Positions 1-5,703 of a DNA stretch of 6,621 nt are shown here, piece by piece. The translations under genes were made by a program, and so were the position numbers. The stretch's first letter is position 1; the number at the start of each line of letters is the position of its first letter. The notes beneath the pieces were generated by a model. It was not told the origin of the DNA and ran no database searches. It saw only the letters and a program-made list of their open reading frames with translations. The DNA lies in the NCBI GenBank assembly GCA_902792495.1, contig CADBAC010000055.1, positions 1 through 6,621 on the forward strand. The letters run 5' to 3'. Source of the DNA: Ruminococcus flavefaciens (GTDB lineage Bacteria > Bacillota > Clostridia > Oscillospirales > Ruminococcaceae).

Positions 1-721
1 GTCCCAGATCCTGCTGATACTCTATATACTCGGGGTCTGTTCCCGGGTGGAAGAGTATGAGGATACGCTTTTTGTGTTCCTGACCGAGGAGGAAGAACCA
101 CATCATCGCCACGCCTGCCGCAATGACAAACGGCGCTGCAAGCAGATACTTCCACGATATCCTTGCGGAACATATCATAAAGCCGAATATAGCCGCAAAT
201 ACTATGGCTGTTCCGTAGTCGCCCTGCAAGCCGACGATACCTATGGGTATCATACCGTGTATCAACAGCAGGGCCATGTGGCTTGGTTTGTTCATCTCCT
301 CTTCGTCCCTGGAAAGGTGGTAGCTGAAAGTGAGTATGAACGCAAGCTTGAGTATCTCAGACGGCTGAAAGAGTACGAAACCTATATCAAGCCATGCCTT
401 ATCGTCGGCACCGTCTCGCCTGTAACCCAGCCCCGTAAACGTCAGCGCTACCAGAAACAGCGCCACAGGTGCGAAAATGAACCACAGCTTTACCAGCTTG
501 TGATAATCGATGAAGGATATGACCACCGCTATAATGATTCCCACAACCATTGAGAAAAGCTGTGTCTGCCAGTAGCTGGCGCCGATTCCGTCTATCATCT
601 TATTTTTTACTATTGAGTAAATCAGCAGCGTACTCAGCGCTGCACATACAGTTACTGCGAAAAGCAGTCCGCCGTCTATACTGTGTTTTTCCGACGGCAG
701 TTTCTTAAATGCTGATCTCAT
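1..721 (-). CDS. rodA: SEDS-family peptidoglycan glycosyltransferase (RodA/FtsW/SpoVE), partial, 3' end outside the window
   Basis: About 240 N-terminal residues are present and the gene continues past the left edge. The translated protein is strongly hydrophobic, with membrane segments near residues 18-36, 54-70 and 80-97 and several more after 115. The SEDS signature FQPSEILKLAFIL is present after an AWLDIG stretch. GDYGTAIVF follows, then KRILILFHPGTDP and YQQDLG, which match the family's R-x3-F-x-P-x2-D-x-YQ loop. Known family role: these proteins polymerise lipid II into glycan strands at the membrane, RodA for side-wall growth with a class B PBP. The catalytic aspartate lies beyond the window edge. 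The IDYHKL segment favours RodA, but FtsW or SpoVE is possible. The start at 721 has AGGAG five bases upstream (727-731). The first 17 bases overlap the end of the acyltransferase gene, so translation is probably coupled. Confidence 0.88.
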   Translation of the reverse strand, partial: MRSAFKKLPSEKHSIDGGLLFAVTVCAALSTLLIYSIVKNKMIDGIGASYWQTQLFSMVVGIIIAVVISFIDYHKLVKLWFIFAPVALFLVALTFTGLGYRRDGADDKAWLDIGFVLFQPSEILKLAFILTFSYHLSRDEEEMNKPSHMALLLIHGMIPIGIVGLQGDYGTAIVFAAIFGFMICSARISWKYLLAAPFVIAAGVAMMWFFLLGQEHKKRILILFHPGTDPEYIEYQQDLG

Positions 722-1832
722 TTGATCTCCTTTTTTTCAGATATCTGATCGTCCTTTCGCCCAGCTTATAAACTATCAGCACAGCAAACGCAGATATAAG
801 CGAGTATATGTATACCTTTGGCACTATCTCATAGATATGCCTGAAACGAAGCATAAAATCGGGGTACGGATACTTGTTGTTGAACAAACCGTAAAGCCTT
901 GTATCAAATATCACAGACAGCAGATAGGTGAGAAGCGTAGTCTCGGATATGACCGAAAGCAGTTTTGCCGCAGCGCCGTTTCTGATATCTATATCGAACA
1001 ATAACAGGAATATTCCTGCTGAAGCCGCCAATACAGGGTATGAACAGTAGTTGAAGTAGTGGTATGAGCGGAAATAGCATTCGGTATTTTCCTTTGACTG
1101 AATGTATGTGGACAATGCCAGAAACAGTACCGCACCGTACCAGAGTGTAAACGAAAACATCTTGTTTGAGAGCGTCTTTTTCGGCGGATAGCGCTTTATG
1201 AAACAGCCAAGATAATAGTAAGCTATGGGATAGCAGTTGGTCATATAATCCGGAAACAGCTTTATCTGCTTGTCCGGATCAAAGCCTATGAAGAATACAG
1301 GCGCTACCGAAAACAGGAATATCGCCGTTGCAAGCAGGGCGATGTGCTGTTTTCTTGTCTGAAGTCCGTTGAATGCCAGATTCAGGAAAGGTATCAGCAG
1401 AAGCATTACCAGATACTGTTCCACATACCAGGCATAATCGCTGTGAGAATATCTTACATAGCCTCGAAGTATCTCCCATAGATCAAAAGGCTGACCGTGG
1501 AATTGCTTGTATACCAGACAGACCGTACTGCACATGAGATAGAGGATAATCACCTTTATCATACCCTTGTAGTATTTCTTTGAAAGCTTCTTGCTGTTCA
1601 TGAGATAGCCTGTGGTTATCATAAACAGCGGTACGCAGGTATATGACGTCCAGAAGACCATAAGCGGGATCAAAAACTCATAGCCTGTTATGGGGATAGC
1701 GGTATAGAAAGCCGTATGATAGAAGAAATGCACGACTATGACCAGGAAAGCCGCAAATATTTTTACTATATCTATACCGGAACTGCGTCTTTTCTTTCTC
1801 GTTGGTGTATATATTGTTGTGTTTTCAGTCAT
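705..1832 (-). CDS. Acyltransferase family 3 (OafA/WecH-like) integral membrane O-acyltransferase
   Basis: The 375-residue protein has a basic N-terminus (RKKRR, 12-16) and about ten membrane segments. The first is the classic acyltransferase-3 signature: GIDIVKIFAAFLVIVVHFF around residues 19-37, with the expected catalytic histidine at 35. Other family marks are PLFMITTGYLM (68-78), YAWYVEQYLVMLLLIPFLN (133-151) and ISETTLLTYLLS near 295-306. Proteins of this family move acetyl or other acyl groups across or onto membrane-proximal glycans such as O-antigen, exopolysaccharide or peptidoglycan. No extracytoplasmic SGNH domain is fused, so it is not OatA-like. The acceptor cannot be read from the sequence. 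Its position between comM and rodA, with a 17-bp overlap into rodA, suggests a wall or surface polysaccharide substrate (inference). It starts 15 bp after the comM stop, behind a purine-rich AAGGAAAAGGAACAA leader. Confidence 0.9.
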   Translation of the reverse strand: MTENTTIYTPTRKKRRSSGIDIVKIFAAFLVIVVHFFYHTAFYTAIPITGYEFLIPLMVFWTSYTCVPLFMITTGYLMNSKKLSKKYYKGMIKVIILYLMCSTVCLVYKQFHGQPFDLWEILRGYVRYSHSDYAWYVEQYLVMLLLIPFLNLAFNGLQTRKQHIALLATAIFLFSVAPVFFIGFDPDKQIKLFPDYMTNCYPIAYYYLGCFIKRYPPKKTLSNKMFSFTLWYGAVLFLALSTYIQSKENTECYFRSYHYFNYCSYPVLAASAGIFLLLFDIDIRNGAAAKLLSVISETTLLTYLLSVIFDTRLYGLFNNKYPYPDFMLRFRHIYEIVPKVYIYSLISAFAVLIVYKLGERTIRYLKKRRSNEISI

Positions 1833-1847
1833 TTGTTCCTTTTCCTT

Positions 1848-3380
1848 TTATTTTTGTCCTGTCCAGTATTTTCTGTCGAGACTCCTGAACTGTGCAGCCG
1901 CCGCAACGTGCTGCTTCTTTATGACCTCACTGCCGTCGATATCGGCAATTGTCCTTGCAACTTTAAGTATCCTGTCGTAAGCTCTTGCGCTGAGTCCGAG
2001 CCTGTCGAATACATTCTTCATCAGCTTCTCTGCGCTGTCGTCCATAGGACACATTTCCTGCAATTTATCGGGAGTTATCAGGGCATTGCAGGTTATCCCA
2101 GTATCTCTGAATCTTTCCTCCTGTATCTTCCTTGCGGCTATTACACGCTCTCTGATAGCGGATGAAGGTTCCTCCTTCGCCTTGGATGAAAGGTCCTCGA
2201 ATTCCACGGGAGCGACTTCGATATGAAGGTCAAAGCGGTCAAGGAGAGGTCCTGATATCTTTGAAAGATAGCCTGCCACTTTATTTGGCAGACATATACA
2301 CTTCCTCTTGGGATGGCCGAAATATCCGCACGGACACGGGTTCATCGCTCCGATGAGCATAATGGTACAGGGATAAGTAACTGTACCCGAAGCACGGGCG
2401 ATAGTCACCTTTCTGTCCTCAAGGGGCTGACGGAGAATCTCCAGAGTCTTGCGGTCAAATTCAGCAAGCTCGTCCAGAAAGAGTACGCCGTTATGCGCCA
2501 GCGACACCTCACCGGGATGGGGGATAGTGCCGCCTCCTGCCAGTCCTGCCGAGGAAATAGTGTGATGAGGCGAGCGGAAAGGCCGCTTTGTGATTATGGG
2601 CATATCCTCGCTGAGAAGTCCCGATATGGAGTGTATCTTCGTAGTTTCCAGTGCTTCCTCAAAGGTAAGGGGCGGAAGTATGGAAGGCATACGCTTTGCC
2701 AGCATACTCTTACCACTTCCCGGTGAACCTATGAGCAGAGCGTTGTGTCCGCCTGCCGCAGCTATTTCAAGGGCTTTTTTTGCGGACTGCTGACCTCTTA
2801 CATCAGCAAAATCCAGCACCTCGTTGTATGCGGCTTCGGGGATATCATAGTGCGGGAAAGGCGAAAGCTTCTCCTCGTCACGGAAATGCATTATAAGCTG
2901 TTCCGCATTTTTAACTCCGTATATCTCTATACCGTCGATAACGGAAGCTTCAGGGGCATTGTCATAAGGGACGAATACAGCTTTTACTCCCATTTCACGG
3001 GCAAGCATGACCATAGGCAGAACGCCGTTGATGCGTCTGATATCGCCGTTAAGGGATATCTCGCCTATGAATGAACAGCCGTCGAGTTCGCCGTTTATCA
3101 TGCGCATAGCCTTTAATACGGCCATGAATATAGCCATATCATGCACCGAGCCGCTCTTTTTTGTATCAGCAGGGGCAAGATTGACCATTACCTGTGCCAC
3201 GGGAAAATTGATATTGCATGAACGCAGGGCAGAGCGTATCCTTTCACGGCTCTCCCTTACGACAGTGTCGGGGAGTCCGACTATATCGAACTGAGGATTT
3301 CCTCTGCTTATATCTATCTCAACATCGACCTGAAAAGCATTCAGACCGAAAAGACCAAGACTGGAGACCTTTGCAAACAT
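1848..3380 (-). CDS. comM: YifB/ComM family Mg-chelatase-like AAA+ ATPase
   Basis: At 510 residues this is full length for ComM/YifB. In order it has an N-terminal ChlI-like domain (about 20-140, with GLPDTVVRESRERIRSAL at 35-52 and VNLAPADTKKSG at 66-77), the AAA+ Mg-chelatase core (about 190-395) and a C-terminal lid domain (about 400-505). The core holds Walker A GSPGSGKS (218-225), Walker B VLFLDEL (299-305), a sensor-1-type asparagine in AMNPCPCG (N347) and GPLLDRFDLHIEV with a likely arginine finger at R382. Cysteines 349, 351, 361 and 363 form the CPC-x9-CxC cluster usual in this family. In Vibrio, ComM is a hexameric helicase that drives branch migration during integration of transforming DNA; the role in Firmicutes is less established. 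AGGAG at 3390-3394 lies nine bases before the ATG and overlaps the stop codon of the upstream gene, indicating coupling. No frameshift or lost motif is visible. Confidence 0.96.
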   Translation of the reverse strand: MFAKVSSLGLFGLNAFQVDVEIDISRGNPQFDIVGLPDTVVRESRERIRSALRSCNINFPVAQVMVNLAPADTKKSGSVHDMAIFMAVLKAMRMINGELDGCSFIGEISLNGDIRRINGVLPMVMLAREMGVKAVFVPYDNAPEASVIDGIEIYGVKNAEQLIMHFRDEEKLSPFPHYDIPEAAYNEVLDFADVRGQQSAKKALEIAAAGGHNALLIGSPGSGKSMLAKRMPSILPPLTFEEALETTKIHSISGLLSEDMPIITKRPFRSPHHTISSAGLAGGGTIPHPGEVSLAHNGVLFLDELAEFDRKTLEILRQPLEDRKVTIARASGTVTYPCTIMLIGAMNPCPCGYFGHPKRKCICLPNKVAGYLSKISGPLLDRFDLHIEVAPVEFEDLSSKAKEEPSSAIRERVIAARKIQEERFRDTGITCNALITPDKLQEMCPMDDSAEKLMKNVFDRLGLSARAYDRILKVARTIADIDGSEVIKKQHVAAAAQFRSLDRKYWTGQK

Positions 3381-3392
3381 ATATCACAACTC

Positions 3393-4124
3393 CTATCGTG
3401 TTCTTAATGGACTTTCTATTATTCCGCTGACTTTCGGGCTTTTTGGCATATATCTCTTTTCGCAGTAATTTTCCTTAGGAAGATTTACAGGCGATAAAGC
3501 AGGCATATCCACATCGTTATTTCCTGTGAAAGCAAGCTGCTGCACTTTTCCTGACGCATCATCCATAGCACTGCTGCCGCTTGTGTTGCGGAATACCGAA
3601 GGGTCGGGGGCAGTGTTGTTCAGCTTCTGCTCATATTCTGCAAGAATGAGGCTGAATGCGGGGAAACCCTCCGTATTTCTGAGCTGATCGTAGTCACGCA
3701 TCAGGCTGAATGAATCATAGCTTTTGAATATTCCGTATCCCGAAGTGATGAGCAGAAGGGCATCTCCGGGATTATCCCTTGTTATCAGCGTTATCGAAAA
3801 GAAAAGTATATTCGTCATCAATACTATAACATCGCATATTTTGTACTTTGTGCAGCCGATAAGTGAGAATCCCGCAAGCAGGATGAATTCCGCTATCTGC
3901 ACAAATGATGCCTTTACCGCATCGGTGCCGCAGATTATCTCCGGGATAATATACGGAACTGTGAACTTCATTCCTATAAGGCTGCAAAATGAGAGCAAAA
4001 GGCATGACAGGGAAGTTACCGCAAATATCTCGAATGACCTTTTGTCTATTTCATTTTTGCGTCCGAGGCAGGCAGGATAATGAAGATGATCGGGCTTTTC
4101 TGCTATCTCTTCATTAATTCTCAT
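3393..4124 (-). CDS. Unrecognised small integral membrane protein with a long polar C-terminal tail
   Basis: This 243-residue protein is not one I recognise. A soluble, charged N-terminus of about 30 residues precedes hydrophobic segments near 31-52, 74-91, 97-114 and 119-134, so three or four membrane spans are likely. After them comes MRDYDQLRNTEGFPAFS (142-158). Its DYxxLRxxEGFPxF pattern resembles a short motif I associate loosely with uncharacterised Clostridia membrane proteins, but I cannot name a family. The last 85 residues or so are rich in Asn, Ser, Pro and Asp and look disordered. A longer reading frame reaches an ATG at 4196, but that start would lie upstream of the promoter's -35 and -10 boxes. 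The ATG at 4124 has a near-ideal AAAGGAGG six bases upstream, so it was chosen. It is first in the operon, 12 bp before comM. Confidence 0.82.
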   Translation of the reverse strand: MRINEEIAEKPDHLHYPACLGRKNEIDKRSFEIFAVTSLSCLLLSFCSLIGMKFTVPYIIPEIICGTDAVKASFVQIAEFILLAGFSLIGCTKYKICDVIVLMTNILFFSITLITRDNPGDALLLITSGYGIFKSYDSFSLMRDYDQLRNTEGFPAFSLILAEYEQKLNNTAPDPSVFRNTSGSSAMDDASGKVQQLAFTGNNDVDMPALSPVNLPKENYCEKRYMPKSPKVSGIIESPLRTR

Positions 4125-4130
4125 ATTATC

Positions 4131-4138
4131 CCTCCTTT
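4131..4138 (-). promoter_or_regulatory. Strong Shine-Dalgarno site that fixes the start of the operon's first gene
   Basis: AAAGGAGG on the minus strand lies six bases before the ATG at 4122-4124. It selects this start over the longer in-frame ATG at 4196, which lies upstream of the predicted transcript start. Confidence 0.85.
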
Positions 4139-4155
4139 TTTGCATACACATATTC

Positions 4156-4184
4156 ATTATATCACTTTTGACCCGAAAAGTAAA
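4156..4184 (-). promoter_or_regulatory. Sigma-A type promoter of the membrane protein-comM-acyltransferase-rodA operon
   Basis: On the minus strand a TTTACT -35 box (4179-4184, 4 of 6 consensus) is followed by a 17-bp spacer and a perfect TATAAT -10 box (4156-4161). Transcription would start near 4149, about 25 bases before the ATG at 4124. The promoter sits directly downstream of the lipoprotein gene's terminator, which supports it as the start of an independent unit. No operator-like inverted repeat was seen around it. Confidence 0.8.
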
Positions 4185-4204
4185 TACATCATTCACTAAT
4201 TTAC

Positions 4205-4244
4205 AAAAAACAGAAAGAGCCTGTCCCGAAAGAGACAGGCTCTG
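4205..4244 (-). terminator. Intrinsic terminator of the lipoprotein gene
   Basis: A perfect 10-bp GC-rich stem pairs 4216-4225 (AGAGCCTGTC on the plus strand) with 4234-4243 (GACAGGCTCT) around an 8-base loop. On the minus strand it is followed by TTCTG and six T residues (4205-4210). It begins nine bases past the lipoprotein stop codon. The plus-strand side has no T-run, so termination should work only for minus-strand transcription. Confidence 0.93.
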
Positions 4245-4252
4245 TAAATATA

Positions 4253-4918
4253 TTACTTTACTCTTACGAGTTTTTCTGTATTTCCGCTGTCGCTTGTGAT
4301 GCTGAGGGTATCGCCCTTTACTTCAAAGTCAGCTGAAACTTTCTCGCCGTTAGCATTCTCACCGATGAATGAAGCGTAGCCTGAAATTTCAAGCTTGCCC
4401 TTTTCAGCGGTATAGTCGAAGATATCAACGAACTTAACTTCACTTGTACTTCCGTCGAAAGTGATGTAAACGTTTATATCACCCGAATTTCCGCCTGCGC
4501 TGTCGGATAAGCCGCTTACGATGGTATCGTAAAGAACACCGCTCAGCAGTTCATATTCGCCGTTGTAGTTATCGTCAGAACCGTTTCCGCCTGATCTTTT
4601 CAGAGTAAGCATATCCTGATCGCTTACAGAGATCTTGAGGTTAGTCTTATCGTAATCGATATACTGCTCATCGAAAGTGAAGCTCTGATCTCCCTGACCT
4701 ACCTGTATCTTCTTGCCGTCAGCATGAAGGATCTCGGTAGTATCCATGTACATAGAGCCCTTGCCGTCTGCCTTGAATTCGATACCGCCGACCTTTACTC
4801 CGCTTTCTGCAAGGTCATTCATTTCCCACTTGCCCACTATTGACTTACCGGAAGAGCAAGAAGGCAGAGTGCATATTATCAGTGCTGAAGCAGCTATTAA
4901 TGGAACTATCTTTCTCAT
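4253..4918 (-). CDS. Secreted lipoprotein of unknown function with two related beta-rich domains
   Basis: The 221-residue protein begins with a lipoprotein signal peptide: MRK, a hydrophobic core, and the lipobox LPSC with the lipidated cysteine at residue 21. It should be anchored to the outer face of the membrane. The mature part starts with SIVGKWEMNDL and is rich in alternating polar and hydrophobic residues and glycines, a beta-sheet pattern reminiscent of lipocalin-like GKW proteins. A first unit (about 26-108) and a second (about 119-221, starting NGEYELLSG) share the same order of features, suggesting duplication; a Gly/Ser/Asn/Asp linker separates them. The function is unknown. An in-frame ATG eight codons upstream (4942) also has a possible GGAG site, but it would add an acidic MNDNKEET stretch before the signal peptide. 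The start at 4918 fits signal peptide architecture better and has the stronger AAGGAGG. Confidence 0.85.
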   Translation of the reverse strand: MRKIVPLIAASALIICTLPSCSSGKSIVGKWEMNDLAESGVKVGGIEFKADGKGSMYMDTTEILHADGKKIQVGQGDQSFTFDEQYIDYDKTNLKISVSDQDMLTLKRSGGNGSDDNYNGEYELLSGVLYDTIVSGLSDSAGGNSGDINVYITFDGSTSEVKFVDIFDYTAEKGKLEISGYASFIGENANGEKVSADFEVKGDTLSITSDSGNTEKLVRVK

Positions 4919-4923
4919 AGTTT

Positions 4924-4930
4924 CCTCCTT
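4924..4930 (-). promoter_or_regulatory. Shine-Dalgarno site that decides the lipoprotein start
   Basis: AAGGAGG on the minus strand lies five bases before the ATG at 4916-4918. It favours the start that gives a clean MRK signal peptide over the in-frame ATG at 4942, which has only a GGAG six bases upstream. Confidence 0.75.
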
Positions 4931-4996
4931 ATTATCATTCATTGATCGCTCCGCCGCATCTGCACACTTATACGCACGAAGCCGTAAAACATAATA

Positions 4997-5025
4997 ATTA
5001 TAACACGTATGACCTTAATTTGCAA
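4997..5025 (-). promoter_or_regulatory. Sigma-A type promoter of the lipoprotein gene
   Basis: On the minus strand a TTGCAA -35 box (5020-5025, 4 of 6 consensus) is followed by a 17-bp spacer and a perfect TATAAT -10 box (4997-5002). The transcript would start near 4990, leaving an untranslated leader of about 72 bases. I saw no convincing riboswitch or attenuator fold in that leader. Confidence 0.78.
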
Positions 5026-5066
5026 GCTTTTTTCAAAATTCCCTCACCATAATCTGTCTTGCGGAA

Positions 5067-5085
5067 TATAATAAGGCGGAGGTGA
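5067..5085 (+). promoter_or_regulatory. Ribosome binding site of ytaF overlapping the expected start of a TATAAT-dependent transcript
   Basis: GGAGGTGA (5078-5085) is a strong Shine-Dalgarno site four bases before the ATG at 5090. A TATAAT hexamer lies at 5067-5072, but the sequence 17 bp upstream (TCACCA, 5044-5049) matches a -35 box at only 3 of 6 positions. A start about seven bases past it would fall inside the Shine-Dalgarno site. The ribosome site is well supported; the promoter reading is weak. Confidence 0.45.
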
Positions 5086-5089
5086 GCGA

Positions 5090-5701
5090 ATGTACAAAGA
5101 ATTTCTTCTCGCTGTGACTGTAAGCATCGACACCTACATAGCGTCAGCGGCATACTGCAACAGCGGCATAAAGATACCTCTGCTATCGGCGGCAGTCATA
5201 AACCTCATCTGCGCCGCTGTACTCTGGATATCCCTTTGTTTATCGGGGATAATGGGACATTTCCTTTCCGCTGACATCTGCCGCATTTCGGGAATGCTTG
5301 TGATGATCTTCATAGGAATGCTGACCATCCTCAAAAGCTTTGCAAGGTCACTGGCAAAACGTGTGGAGCAGAAAGGGGAATTATCCCTAAAACTTGGAAA
5401 TACTCCTCTTGCCGTAAAGCTTTATCTTGACGACACCGCCGCCGACATCGACCACTCAAAGATACTTACCGCAGGAGAAGCTGCCGCACTTGCGCTGGCA
5501 AGTTCCCTTGATTCGGCAGCTGTGGGGCTGAGCTGTGGATTCAGCGATATATCGCCGTTTACCGCTTCATGGCTCACCTTTCTCTGCGGATGTGCCGCCG
5601 TCGGGGCAGGTATAGTCACAGGCAAAAAAATATCCTCCCTTGGCCGTGATCTCTCATGGATAGGGGGGATATTGATAATTCTGTTTGCCGTTATCGGATA
5701 G
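5090..5701 (+). CDS. ytaF: YtaF-type membrane protein of the MntP/DUF204 family
   Basis: The 203-residue protein has about six membrane segments (near 5-22, 30-50, 66-83, 130-150, 158-177, 188-203). They form two similar halves, each starting with a helix that carries a conserved aspartate: VSIDTYIASA (D14) and SSLDSAAVGLS (D141). This is the pattern of the MntP manganese exporter family. The cytoplasm-facing or loop segment at 114-128 (DDTAADIDHSKIL) resembles the ADLDKSG-x-I segment typical of YtaF, the branch annotated as a sporulation membrane protein, and the length fits that branch better than MntP. Known family role: divalent metal export for MntP; YtaF is known mainly as a sporulation-associated gene with no established biochemistry. 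It is divergent from the lipoprotein gene and convergent with the phosphoesterase gene. GGAGGTGA supports the start. Confidence 0.85.
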   Translation: MYKEFLLAVTVSIDTYIASAAYCNSGIKIPLLSAAVINLICAAVLWISLCLSGIMGHFLSADICRISGMLVMIFIGMLTILKSFARSLAKRVEQKGELSLKLGNTPLAVKLYLDDTAADIDHSKILTAGEAAALALASSLDSAAVGLSCGFSDISPFTASWLTFLCGCAAVGAGIVTGKKISSLGRDLSWIGGILIILFAVIG

Positions 5702-5703
5702 CG

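Noticed and set aside
47..553. Plus-strand open frame of 168 codons
   Set aside because: It lies opposite the rodA coding sequence, which has clear SEDS motifs and a good ribosome site. The plus-strand product has no recognisable domain and an unnatural composition rich in Tyr, Arg and His.
705..1832. Reading the acyltransferase as OatA, a peptidoglycan O-acetyltransferase
   Set aside because: At 375 residues it ends soon after the membrane domain and lacks the extracytoplasmic SGNH domain that OatA needs.
2290..2340. CPC-x9-CxC cysteine cluster in ComM as a possible unusual zinc insertion
   Set aside because: This cluster is a normal conserved feature of the YifB/ComM family rather than something special to this copy.
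1716..3430. Several plus-strand open frames opposite comM and its flanks
   Set aside because: They shadow the full-length ComM and acyltransferase genes, carry no domain signature and lack ribosome sites.
4125..4196. N-terminal 24-codon extension of the operon's first gene
   Set aside because: The longer start at 4196 lies upstream of the predicted -35 and -10 boxes and has no good ribosome site, while the ATG at 4124 has an ideal one.
5017..5040. Imperfect inverted repeat AATTTGCAA / TTCAAAATT in the divergent intergenic region
   Set aside because: It matches at 7 of 9 positions and is AT-rich, so it could easily be chance. It overlaps a -35 box, but nothing else marks it as an operator.
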